A stretch of 14,155 nt of DNA from Prevotella sp. (GTDB lineage Bacteria; Bacteroidota; Bacteroidia; Bacteroidales; Dysgonomonadaceae): positions 1-14,155 of the forward strand of contig JAISKQ010000172.1 of NCBI GenBank assembly GCA_031260865.1. Reading direction: 5' to 3'. The notes under the pieces are model-generated. The model was not told the origin of the DNA, ran no database searches, and saw only the letters and a list, made by a program, of their open reading frames with translations. A program made the translations under genes and the position numbers. This document shows positions 8,087 to 14,151 of the stretch, piece after piece; the stretch's first letter is position 1, and the number at the start of each line of letters is the position of its first letter.

Positions 8087-8689
8087 TTATCCTTTGCTTG
8101 TTTCGGAATGAAAGGAAATAATGACTTCCTCGAAGCCCATAGCCTCCAATATGGGTTTGAGCAGGTTGACCGCGTTGTCGCGGCTCTGGCTGACCATATC
8201 CAACTGTTTGGCTTTTTCGTTCAAATGTTGTTCTACATAGTTGTAAGCTTCATCTACTATCTTCGTTGATTCCCACAAGCCGAAATCCATATTATAGACC
8301 CGCGATTGGGAATGATCCACTTTCACATGGCATATTTCGGGCGTCGGCAGTTGCAAGCGGATTGTCTTCCCCTCAACTTCTATATCTTCCGATTTCAATT
8401 TGGTCAGATCGACGCAGCAAATCACTTCACCGGACACCATCAGCGCGGTTTTGGCATTGGGCAACCATCGGCGTACCTTTTTATATTCCACCATATCCTG
8501 AATGCTGTATTTGGTTACCTCCAGATTACCAAGGCTTTCTATCTTTTCCAGAATCATACTGTGGGATATTTGTATCGTCTCACTCTTCTTTTGATTAATC
8601 AGGTACATGATCATACCTCCCAGAATCATTCCGATAAAGAGTATAAATATCTGCGTCTTTAATTTTGCTATTGTGGTATTGTTTGCCAT
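8087..8689 (-). CDS. DUF4230 family membrane-anchored protein
   Basis: This 200-residue protein has one N-terminal transmembrane helix (about residues 12-31, with GMILGGMIMYLI) and no cleavage site, so it is probably anchored with the bulk outside the cytoplasm. The body fits DUF4230: LGNLEVTKY, a short hydrophobic strand (TALMVSGEVICCVDLTKL), EVEGKTIRLQLPTPEI, and a C-terminal helical region with VNLLKPILEAMGF. The function of DUF4230 is not established. The gene is alone, with about 190 bp on its downstream side before the tpx start. A loose inverted repeat (8043-8065) downstream lacks a T-run and was not called a terminator. Confidence 0.85.
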   Translation of the reverse strand: MANNTTIAKLKTQIFILFIGMILGGMIMYLINQKKSETIQISHSMILEKIESLGNLEVTKYSIQDMVEYKKVRRWLPNAKTALMVSGEVICCVDLTKLKSEDIEVEGKTIRLQLPTPEICHVKVDHSQSRVYNMDFGLWESTKIVDEAYNYVEQHLNEKAKQLDMVSQSRDNAVNLLKPILEAMGFEEVIISFHSETSKG

Positions 8690-8709
8690 CTTGTTTTTAT
8701 AATAGTTTG

Positions 8710-8740
8710 GAAATGTAAATATACAGAAAATATTCGTAAA
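8710..8740 (-). promoter_or_regulatory. Possible promoter for the DUF4230 gene
   Basis: On the minus strand TTTA (8740-8737), a 19-base spacer and TACATTTC (8717-8710) each differ by one base from TTTG and TAnnTTTG. It lies about 20 bases before the start at 8689. The spacing is right, but both boxes are imperfect. Confidence 0.3.
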
Positions 8741-8862
8741 GGGATGGATAGTTCTTTTTGTTTTTTAGAGCGGGTAGGGGCTATTTTGTGAAATAAAAAT
8801 CTTATTTTTAATCACTTATAATATAAAATATGTTTATATCCACCTTGCGGTTGCATAATAGT

Positions 8863-9171
8863 TCAAAAGCGGAAATTCAAATGGAATAAAACTTGTGCAG
8901 GCAACAAGTTGAAATACGTTTCTGTTGATGAATAATCATCAATGGAATAATCATCGACTTTCTTTTTGTTTAAAATATTATACGCATCCAAACCTATCGA
9001 CGCGTTCGATTTAGGAAAAGAGTATTCAACCGATGAACTAATAAAGAAATAGAATCGTTTGTCCTTTCCTAAAAAACATTCATCAAATGATATTTTGGAT
9101 TTAAAATTGTTGACTTTTAGTGTAATATCCTGAAAAAATGAATTAAAAACCGCATTAAAAACCGCATAAGG
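8863..9171 (-). pseudogene. C-terminal remnant of an outer-membrane beta-barrel (TonB-dependent-receptor-like) protein
   Basis: Minus-strand frame 9171-8863 is open for 102 codons and ends in a stop, but it has no ATG and a stop lies directly upstream, so it is a broken gene. The translation looks like the last strands of a Bacteroidota outer-membrane receptor: KRFYFFISSSVEYSFPKSN, then SIGLDAYNILNKKK (the usual 'xAYNILN' strand near the end of such barrels), and the terminus FHLNFRF ending in Phe. Similar ends occur in TonB-dependent receptors and OMP_b-brl_3-type barrels; which of these it came from cannot be settled. The N-terminal edge is scrambled: AVFNAVFN arises from a 12-bp tandem duplication at 9142-9165. 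There is no trace of the rest of the gene upstream, so most of it was deleted. Confidence 0.65.
9142..9165. repeat. Two tandem copies of ATTAAAAACCGC
   Basis: Exact 12-bp units at 9142-9153 and 9154-9165 sit at the broken edge of the receptor remnant. They may mark the deletion junction. Confidence 0.7.
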
Positions 9172-9296
9172 TTATAATTATCGAATGCGTTTTTTTACTA
9201 AAACTAATTAATTTCCGTTTAGTTAAATTTAGATAATTGTTATTGCTATTTACCTGTTTTCTGTCATTAAATTCAAAAAAAATTATCTAATATAGG
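9172..9296. other. AT-rich non-coding stretch between the receptor remnant and the repeat array
   Basis: No coding signal on either strand. About 22% G+C by eye over 9241-9300. It contains an inverted repeat TTAGATAATT (9229-9238) and AATTATCTAA (9281-9290), 42 bases apart, which may be chance in such AT-rich DNA. Confidence 0.5.
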
Positions 9297-9401
9297 AGTA
9301 ATAAGTTTTGAGTAATAAGTTGAAAGTGATAAGTTTTGAGTTTACAAGCTTGCAAGTGTACAAGTTTACTAGAAAAGGATGGCGCAATTCGGTGATGACT
9401 G

Positions 9402-9426
9402 AAAAGTGTTACTTTTGTCACCTTTT
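9402..9426. repeat. Short hairpin repeat c, copy 1
   Basis: AAAAGTG, loop TTACTTTTGT, CACCTTTT. One extra C in the right arm compared with copies 2 and 3. The loop contains TACTTTTG, a perfect TAnnTTTG match. Confidence 0.75.
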
Positions 9427-9477
9427 AAAAGTTTTAAGTTATGAATAGTAAGTAATGAGTTTTGAGTAAAGAGTCCA

Positions 9478-9513
9478 CAAGAGTTTTAGCATGCTAGTAA
9501 ACTTGAACTCTTG
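9478..9513. repeat. Long hairpin repeat b, copy 1
   Basis: CAAGAGTT and AACTCTTG pair over eight bases around a centre holding the perfect palindrome TAGCATGCTA. A degenerate relative lies at 9342-9372 (TTTACAAGCTTGCAAGTG and on). Confidence 0.7.
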
Positions 9514-9529
9514 AAAACTTGAGTTATAG

Positions 9530-9554
9530 AAAAGTGTTACTTTTGTCACTTTTT
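9530..9554. repeat. Short hairpin repeat c, copy 2
   Basis: AAAAGTG, loop TTACTTTTGT, CACTTTTT. Perfect 7-bp stem, 17 bases after long hairpin copy 1. Confidence 0.75.
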
Positions 9555-9673
9555 GTAATTAGTCATTGGTTTTTCGCTGTTGATTGCTCACTGAAAAGAG
9601 GTCTTTGAAATGATGGAGAAAAAGTTATAAGTATTGAGTCTTGAGTTGAAAGTAATAAGTTTTGAGTTTACGG

Positions 9674-9703
9674 GAGTTCTAGCATGCTAGTAAACTTGAA
9701 CTC
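9674..9703. repeat. Long hairpin repeat b, copy 2
   Basis: GAGTTC and GAACTC arms around TAGCATGCTAGTAAACTT, with the outer bases of the stem changed. It is followed by a repeated half, CTTGAACTCTTG (9711-9722). Confidence 0.7.
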
Positions 9704-9722
9704 TTAAAAACTTGAACTCTTG

Positions 9723-9749
9723 AAAAAGTGTTACTTTTGTCACTTTTTT
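9723..9749. repeat. Short hairpin repeat c, copy 3
   Basis: AAAAAGTG, loop TTACTTTTGT, CACTTTTTT. This is the best copy (perfect 8-bp stem plus T-run). It lies 11 bases before the left end of the 454-bp inverted-repeat element. Confidence 0.75.
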
Positions 9750-9760
9750 AAATTTTATTG

Positions 9761-9839
9761 GTTCAATTACATTAGTCGTTTTTCGCGACTCGGCATAATA
9801 AGAATGTATTCTACTTCTGCTCTCGCTGCTCAAAACGTT
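9761..9839 (+). repeat. Left 79-bp arm of the inverted-repeat element
   Basis: Runs from GTTCAATTACATTAGTCG to GCTGCTCAAAACGTT. It is the reverse complement of 10136-10214 except at 9812 and 9813, so 77 of 79 positions match with no gaps. Confidence 0.9.
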
Positions 9840-10135
9840 CTATTATTTTATACTAACGCGTCATCGAGGTCTTGTCGGGCGTCAGCCAACGCCGTTTACT
9901 TCATGGGCGGGGCACCCGCAGGGCGAAAAAGGCGTAAAACGAAAACGTGTTTGAGCTTATCCGCCGATTCGGATATAACAGCGTTTAGAGCGAGTTTTTT
10001 CGTTTAGCCTTTAAGCCCGTAGCGGGTCGGAAGATGAAGTGGGCGTTAAAGCGTTTTTGCTTCCTTTTGCGGCTTTGGGCAAAAGGAAGGCAAGCAATCT
10101 GTGATTGCGCGCAGGAAAAATAGCAGACAAAAAAA
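9840..10135. other. GC-richer, hairpin-rich core of the inverted-repeat element
   Basis: About 48% G+C by hand count, against ~22% in the stretch at 9241-9300. It holds several possible stems: TATCCG/CGGATA (9958-9963, 9970-9975), CCCG/CGGG around 10016-10024, a bulged pairing of the GGCGTAAAACGAAAA region (9931-9945) with TTCGTTTAGCC (near 10000-10012), and a strong hairpin TTCCTTTTGC/GCAAAAGGAA (10061-10070, 10079-10088) that continues through TTGC/GCAA with one bulged C. No reading frame here resembles a protein. It could be a structured RNA, or simply the interior of a small mobile element. I do not recognise it. Confidence 0.55.
10057..10093. repeat. Strong hairpin inside the core
   Basis: TTGCTTCCTTTTGC and GCAAAAGGAAGGCAA pair over 14 bases with one bulged C around the loop GGCTTTGG. 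It is not followed by a T-run. Confidence 0.75.
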
Positions 10136-10214
10136 AACGTTTTGAGCAGCGAGAGCAGAAGCCGAATACATTCTTATTATGCCGAGTCGCGAAAAACGAC
10201 TAATGTAATTGAAC
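10136..10214 (-). repeat. Right 79-bp arm of the inverted-repeat element
   Basis: Reverse complement of 9761-9839 with two mismatches (10162, 10163). Its last three bases overlap the start of a third partial copy at 10212. Confidence 0.9.
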
Positions 10215-10253
10215 GTTTTGAGCAGCGAGAGCAGAAGCAGAATATATTCTTAT
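10212..10253 (-). repeat. Third, partial copy of the element end
   Basis: Forty-two bases starting AACGTTTTGAGCAGCG match 10136-10177 at 40 positions, in direct orientation to the right arm. It stops one base before short hairpin copy 4. This suggests repeated or nested insertion, or a duplicated end. Confidence 0.8.
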
Positions 10254-10280
10254 AAAAAGTGTCACTTTTGTCACCTTTTT
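10254..10280. repeat. Short hairpin repeat c, copy 4
   Basis: AAAAAGTG, loop TCACTTTTGT, CACCTTTTT. The loop has lost the TA of TACTTTTG. It adjoins the right side of the inverted-repeat element, so hairpin copies border the element on both sides. Confidence 0.7.
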
Positions 10281-10308
10281 GAGTTATGAGTAGTAAGTAA
10301 TGAGTTCA

Positions 10309-10344
10309 CAAGAGTTCTAACAAGCTAGTAAACTTGAACTCTTG
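10309..10344. repeat. Long hairpin repeat b, copy 3
   Basis: CAAGAGTTC (10309-10317) and GAACTCTTG (10336-10344) are a perfect 9-bp inverted repeat. The centre is CTAACAAGCTAGTAAACTT-like, with the TAGCATGCTA palindrome lost. Confidence 0.75.
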
Positions 10345-10370
10345 AAAACTGTTACTTTTGTCACTTTTTT
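10345..10370. repeat. Short hairpin repeat c, copy 5
   Basis: AAAACTG, loop TTACTTTTGT, CACTTTTTT, with one stem mismatch. It directly follows long hairpin copy 3 and lies 41 bases past the mtgA stop codon. It may act as a weak terminator for mtgA, which has no other one. Confidence 0.7.
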
Positions 10371-10411
10371 GAATAAACGGTTGATTACTTGCTGATAGTT
10401 GACAGAGTTGG

Positions 10412-11101
10412 TTAGTTCTTGTCAAAATCAACAGGTTTAACCTTGTTCATCAGATCCAGTATCTTTGCCTGACGTTTCAGCATGTAGGCGGAGGGCTTCG
10501 CGGAACTGAATTTAATAGGATTGGGTAGCGTCGCGGCAATTAATGCCGATTCACGGGCTGTCAGTTTCTTCGCGGGCTTATGAAAGTGAGTTTGGGCAAC
10601 GGCTTCCGCCCCATAGATGTACTGCCCCATCTCAATGGAATTGAGGTAAACCTCCATGATTCGCTCCTTACCCCATATTAACTCAATCAGGAACGTGTAA
10701 TATACCTCCAATCCTTTGCGGATATATGATTTTCCTGACCAAAGGAATGTATTTTTAGCGGTTTGCTGGCTGATTGTACTGGCGCCCCTTTGCCGCTTGC
10801 CCTTTTCAGCTTCGTTGATTGCTTTTTCTATTTGGTCAAAGTCAAATCCTGAATGATCCAGAAAAAGGTTGTCTTCGGAGGCGACAACAGCCAACGGCAA
10901 GTATTTTGAAATGTCGTTGATTGGCATCCATGTATGTCGGCAAACGACCTTTTCGCCTGATAATAACTGAATTGTATTATTCCAAACCATTAACGGGGTA
11001 TAATAGACCGGTATAAACTTGAACAGAACCACCTGTAATATACTGAACAGGAACAAACAAAGGATAATCCTTTTAGTCCACTTTAGAAGCTTCTTTATCA
11101 T
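10412..11101 (-). CDS. mtgA: Monofunctional biosynthetic peptidoglycan glycosyltransferase
   Basis: This 229-residue protein polymerises lipid II into glycan strands at the outer face of the inner membrane. It has one N-terminal transmembrane anchor (about residues 10-32) followed by a single GT51 domain and no transpeptidase domain, as in MtgA. The conserved GT51 motifs appear in order: [14 protein letters not shown] (72-87; catalytic Glu76), [13 protein letters not shown] (105-117), [15 protein letters not shown] (145-159; Glu150 is the likely second acidic residue), and [20 protein letters not shown] (167-186) followed by LPNP. Length is normal for the family. It is transcribed away from gdhA's 3' side, but the gdhA terminator separates them. 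Its downstream side runs into the repeat array. Confidence 0.95.
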   Translation of the reverse strand: MIKKLLKWTKRIILCLFLFSILQVVLFKFIPVYYTPLMVWNNTIQLLSGEKVVCRHTWMPINDISKYLPLAVVASEDNLFLDHSGFDFDQIEKAINEAEKGKRQRGASTISQQTAKNTFLWSGKSYIRKGLEVYYTFLIELIWGKERIMEVYLNSIEMGQYIYGAEAVAQTHFHKPAKKLTARESALIAATLPNPIKFSSAKPSAYMLKRQAKILDLMNKVKPVDFDKN

Positions 11102-11163
11102 AATCCAATACTAATAAGAGCCTGCAAAGTAATATAATATTTCGGACAAATGGAATAGATGAT

Positions 11164-11203
11164 AAAAAAGCCCTTTAGATCATCGCTGATCCAAAGGGCT
11201 TTT
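11164..11203 (-). terminator. Terminator for gdhA
   Basis: AAAAGCCCTTT (11166-11176) pairs with AAAGGGCTTTT (11193-11203), with an inner GATC/GATC stem after one mismatch and a six-base loop. On the minus strand the hairpin is followed by six T, 29 bases past the gdhA stop. It also separates gdhA from mtgA. Confidence 0.9.
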
Positions 11204-11231
11204 CAATCTGGGAATTGACAGGAAAAATTAG

Positions 11232-12569
11232 TTATATAACTCCCTGTGCAATCATAGCCCGGGCTACTTTCATAAATCCGGCTACATTAGCACCCTTCAC
11301 ATAGTTGATATATCCGTCATGTCCCTTGCCGAATTTAAGGCATTGACCATGTATATTTTTCATAATACCATGCAGACGCTGATCTACTTCCTCCGCGCTC
11401 CACTGTAAGTGCATCGCGTTTTGGCTCATTTCCAGACCCGAAGTAGCCACACCTCCGGCGTTAACAGCTTTACCCGGTGCAAACAGGATATGTTTTTCGA
11501 GGAATGTATCCACAGCCTCAGCCGTACAACCCATATTGGAAACCTCTGCGACACAAGTCACGCCATTAGCGATCAACGTTTCAGCGTCTTTTGCGTTCAA
11601 CTCATTCTGGATAGCGCAAGGCAAAGCAATATCCACCTTTTCTACCCACGGTTTCTTTCCCGCATGGAATACGGAGTTTGGATATTTTTCAGCATAAGGA
11701 GCTACCACATCATTACCCGAGTCGCGAAGTTCGAGCATATATTCAATTTTTTCGCCGCTTACGCCGTCAGCATCATATATATAGCCGTCGGGACCTGATA
11801 TAGTAACCACTTTAGCGCCCAGTTCGGTTGCTTTCAAGGCTGCGCCCCAAGCCACGTTACCGAATCCGGAAACAGCGACTGTCTTGCCTTTTAGGTCTAT
11901 ATCTTTGGCTTTCAGCATCTCGTTTACGAAGTACAAAGCGCCGAATCCGGTAGCTTCAGGACGGACAAGTGAGCCTCCATATTCAAGACCCTTGCCTGTG
12001 AAAGTTCCGGTGTTTTCCCGCGCCAGTTTCTTATACATTCCGTACAGGTAGCCTATTTCGCGTGTTCCTACGCCAATATCTCCGGCAGGTACATCTGTGT
12101 CGGGTCCGATATTACGCCAAAGTTCCAGTATAAAAGCCTGGCAGAAGCGCATGATTTCGGCATTGGATTTTCCTCTCGGGCTAAAGTCCGATCCACCTTT
12201 ACCGCCACCCATCGGCAATGTGGTCAAGGCATTTTTGAAGGTTTGTTCAAATCCTAAGAACTTGAGTGTGGATAAGGTTACAGACGCATGGAATCTCAGA
12301 CCACCTTTGTAAGGTCCGATAGCGTTGTTAAACTGTACACGATAGCCCAGATTCACTTGAATCTCGCCCCTGTCATCTACCCATGGCACCCTAAAGGTAA
12401 AAATACGGTCAGGTTCCACCAAACGTTCTATAATACGGTTTTTTTCAAATTCGGGATGTTGGTTATAAACATCCTCAATAGACACAAGTACTTCTTTTAC
12501 GGCTTGTAAAAATTCAGATTCTCCGGGGTGTTTCGCCTCTAAATCTGACAAAATGTCATTAATCTTCAT
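11232..12569 (-). CDS. gdhA: Glutamate dehydrogenase, NADP(H)-type hexameric class
   Basis: This 445-residue enzyme makes glutamate from 2-oxoglutarate and ammonium, a cytoplasmic entry point for nitrogen. The length and sequence fit the hexameric class I family. Substrate-domain motifs: NAIGPYKGGLRFH (Lys88), the active-site loop LPMGGGKGGSDFSP (Lys124), and DVPAGDIGVG (Asp164). The nucleotide domain begins at VAVSGFGNVAWG (232-242). The strand end VVTISGPDGYIYD lacks an acidic residue directly after the second beta-strand, which favours NADP(H) over NAD; this is inference. Later landmarks are ALPCAIQNELN and APGKAVNAGGVATSGLEMSQN. The start ATG at 12569 gives the usual N-terminus (MKINDILSDLEAKHP). 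Single gene with its own promoter and terminator, divergent from cysE. Confidence 0.97.
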   Translation of the reverse strand: MKINDILSDLEAKHPGESEFLQAVKEVLVSIEDVYNQHPEFEKNRIIERLVEPDRIFTFRVPWVDDRGEIQVNLGYRVQFNNAIGPYKGGLRFHASVTLSTLKFLGFEQTFKNALTTLPMGGGKGGSDFSPRGKSNAEIMRFCQAFILELWRNIGPDTDVPAGDIGVGTREIGYLYGMYKKLARENTGTFTGKGLEYGGSLVRPEATGFGALYFVNEMLKAKDIDLKGKTVAVSGFGNVAWGAALKATELGAKVVTISGPDGYIYDADGVSGEKIEYMLELRDSGNDVVAPYAEKYPNSVFHAGKKPWVEKVDIALPCAIQNELNAKDAETLIANGVTCVAEVSNMGCTAEAVDTFLEKHILFAPGKAVNAGGVATSGLEMSQNAMHLQWSAEEVDQRLHGIMKNIHGQCLKFGKGHDGYINYVKGANVAGFMKVARAMIAQGVI

Positions 12570-12602
12570 GAGTTAATGGTTTAAATCGGTTAAATATCTA
12601 TA

Positions 12603-12610
12603 CAAATGTA
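12603..12610 (-). promoter_or_regulatory. -7 element for gdhA
   Basis: Minus strand reads TACATTTG, a perfect TAnnTTTG, 33 bases before the gdhA start. No good -33 box is visible at 19-21 bases; the nearest TTTG (12626-12623) is only 12 bases away. Confidence 0.45.
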
Positions 12611-12727
12611 TAAATAAAGAAACAAATTGTAATATTCTTTTCTTCATTTTTTTTCATAAAAAAATATGATTTATAACATAAAATAAATTCAAAGAAGCAA
12701 ATTTCCAAGTATTCTATTTTTAATTTG

Positions 12728-12735
12728 TACTTTTG
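12728..12735 (+). promoter_or_regulatory. -7 element for cysE
   Basis: TACTTTTG is a perfect TAnnTTTG. It ends two bases before the ATG at 12738, so transcription from it would begin at or after that codon. This favours ATG 12756 as the real start. The -33 box is weak (TTTC near 12702). Confidence 0.45.
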
Positions 12736-12737
12736 TT

Positions 12738-13574
12738 ATGCCTAAAGCCAAAGTTATGACTAATATATACGAGATTGCCAATAAATTGAGAGCCGAGTCA
12801 AAACAACTTCCAATTAATAGAATAGAGTTGGAAGATGCTCTGAACACACTTATACATCGTGTCCTATTCCCTATCTGTGACCAGGAAAAATCCAGAGAAA
12901 AGAAACTATATTACTTTTATTCTGTTTTGGTCGAGAATATCTCCGCCTTGCTGGATAGGGAGAAAGCGGAAGATATAGTTGACCGGTTTATTTGTCAATT
13001 GCCTGAAATACAAGAGCAACTGTATGATGAAGCATCTGTGTATTACGAAAATGATCCTGCCGCAAAGTCTATCGAAGAAGTTATATTGACTTATCCCGGA
13101 TTCTTCGCGCAAGTAGTCTATCGTATATCGCATGAGTTTTATAAGATGGATACGCCTATTGTTCCCCGTCTTTTTTCCGAATACGCCCATTCAAAAGTTG
13201 GGGTGGACATTAATCCGGGCGCGGAAATAGGTAAAGCATTCTATATTGACCACGGCACAGGTATCGTTATTGGAGAGACAACGATAATAGGCGACAATGT
13301 TAAAATATATCAGGGAGTTACATTAGGAGCTTTATTTATAACAAAGGGGCTTTCCAACGAAAAGAGGCACCCGACCATAGAAGACAATGTGGTAATCTAT
13401 GCGGGGGCAACCATACTGGGAGGAAAAACGGTTGTGGGACACGACACTATAATAGGAGGAAACTCATGGCTTACCAAAAGCGTTGTACCGTATTCGCTTG
13501 TACAACAAAACGCCGAAATCAGGATACACAATACATTGAAAACAGGGGATAATGTTCTTGATTTCAGTATCTAA
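12738..13574 (+). CDS. cysE: Serine O-acetyltransferase, EpsC/CysE type
   Basis: This enzyme transfers acetyl from acetyl-CoA to L-serine to make O-acetylserine, the precursor of cysteine. The 278-residue frame has a helical N-terminal half (about 1-145) and a left-handed beta-helix of hexapeptide repeats. Catalytic residues by analogy with E. coli SAT: Asp157 (GVDINPGAEIG) and His172 (IDHGTGIVIGETTIIG), with the same 15-residue spacing as E. coli Asp143 and His158; RHPTIEDNVVIYAGATILGG (210-229) holds the conserved Arg-His pair. The longer N-terminal region and the loop LGALFITKGLSNEKRHP are typical of the EpsC subgroup. ATG 12756 (MTNIYEIANK) is the more likely start because a promoter -7 box ends at 12735; the longest frame is listed because this is not proven. 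No cysteine synthase gene is adjacent. Confidence 0.93.
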   Translation: MPKAKVMTNIYEIANKLRAESKQLPINRIELEDALNTLIHRVLFPICDQEKSREKKLYYFYSVLVENISALLDREKAEDIVDRFICQLPEIQEQLYDEASVYYENDPAAKSIEEVILTYPGFFAQVVYRISHEFYKMDTPIVPRLFSEYAHSKVGVDINPGAEIGKAFYIDHGTGIVIGETTIIGDNVKIYQGVTLGALFITKGLSNEKRHPTIEDNVVIYAGATILGGKTVVGHDTIIGGNSWLTKSVVPYSLVQQNAEIRIHNTLKTGDNVLDFSI

Positions 13575-13663
13575 GCAAATGAAAGACCAGATACCAATAT
13601 GTATATAATTACGCCTAATTCTAAAGAAATAGTAGAAAATAAGAAAGAATACAATATTTTTTG

Positions 13664-13671
13664 TACTTTCG
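13664..13671 (+). promoter_or_regulatory. Possible -7 element for the 13699 gene
   Basis: TACTTTCG differs from TAnnTTTG by one base and ends 27 bases before the ATG. It is preceded by TTTTTTG, and the combined TTTGTACTTTYG also occurs before cysE (12724-12735). Confidence 0.35.
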
Positions 13672-13698
13672 TATAAATTAATCACATAATAATTACAA

Positions 13699-14151
13699 AT
13701 GGAAGAAGTTCATAAAAATCCATCATCTTTGATAAAAAACACATTTCTGCAAGCGATTGATGTTTTGTCAAAGGACTATAAAGGCAGTTCCCTTACCGAC
13801 ATTTTTATCACTGTGGATAAAGAGAGCGGGGAGGTTGCTTTCTATGACGATGAGGAAAACAAAGTCGCCGAAATAGTCGTTTTTGATTGGGTAAACAAAA
13901 TAGATGAGCTGAATGATGAAAGCATAATCTCCGTTTTGCTTGAAGTGACCGAGCAACTCGACAATGAAGAAATGTTCTCATCTTTAGATATATACAAACC
14001 ATTTTCTGTTAATTATGCGGATGATAGTTTTGAGGTGATAGAGGAATTACTATTGATTAATGAAGACTCTACCCTTAAATTCGACAATGACCTGATGGAA
14101 AAATTCGACAAAGAATTTGATGATTTTCTGGATAAGCTACTGAAAGAGTAG
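13699..14151 (+). CDS. Acidic, arginine-free protein of unknown function
   Basis: I do not recognise this 150-residue protein. It has no signal peptide, membrane segment or cysteine, so it is probably cytoplasmic. By count it contains 40 Asp/Glu, 13 Lys and no Arg, so it is strongly acidic throughout. The first ~110 residues look like a mixed alpha/beta fold (TDIFITVDKESGEVAFYDDE, then VAEIVVFDWVNKI), and the end is an amphipathic charged helix (DLMEKFDKEFDDFLDKLLKE). A near-consensus -7 box precedes it, so it is likely transcribed alone. Real coding is supported by the open frame, the periodic hydrophobics and the promoter position; the antisense frames give nothing protein-like. The acidity would suit a small binding or adaptor protein, but nothing in the sequence shows a partner. 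The window ends four bases after its stop. Confidence 0.75.
   Translation: MEEVHKNPSSLIKNTFLQAIDVLSKDYKGSSLTDIFITVDKESGEVAFYDDEENKVAEIVVFDWVNKIDELNDESIISVLLEVTEQLDNEEMFSSLDIYKPFSVNYADDSFEVIEELLLINEDSTLKFDNDLMEKFDKEFDDFLDKLLKE

Larger units (their letters stand above)
9297..10371. repeat. Intergenic composite repeat array
   Basis: Three motifs recur. Motif (a) is a stretch built from TAAGT/TGAGT words such as AGTAATAAGTTTTGAG (around 9299-9341, 9432-9476, 9627-9668, 10281-10306). Motif (b) is a ~36-base inverted repeat around AGCATGCTAGTAAACTTG. Motif (c) is a 25-base hairpin with TTACTTTTGT in the loop. The usual order is a-b-c. The array lies between the receptor remnant and the 3' end of mtgA and holds no convincing gene. 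It is split by the 454-bp inverted-repeat element at 9761-10214. Units at 9297-9426 and 9432-9554 are complete or nearly so, 9627-9749 is next, and 10281-10370 follows the inserted element. Confidence 0.75.

Noticed and set aside
9720..10007. 95-codon + strand reading frame inside the inverted-repeat element
   Set aside because: It runs through a short hairpin, the inverted arm and the GC-richer core. Its composition (Arg/Lys/Ser runs) does not resemble a folded protein. Open length is explained by the repeat sequence.
9402..10370. CRISPR array
   Set aside because: Repeats are spaced irregularly (103-505 bases), they form two different families, the sequence between copies is itself repetitive, and no cas gene is present.
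11125..11150. Possible mtgA promoter (TTTG boxes on the minus strand)
   Set aside because: TTACTTTG breaks the TA of the -7 consensus and the spacing to the upstream TTTG is 14 bases.
12288..12509. Antisense frames opposite gdhA
   Set aside because: These lie fully within the highly conserved gdhA coding sequence and have no recognisable features.
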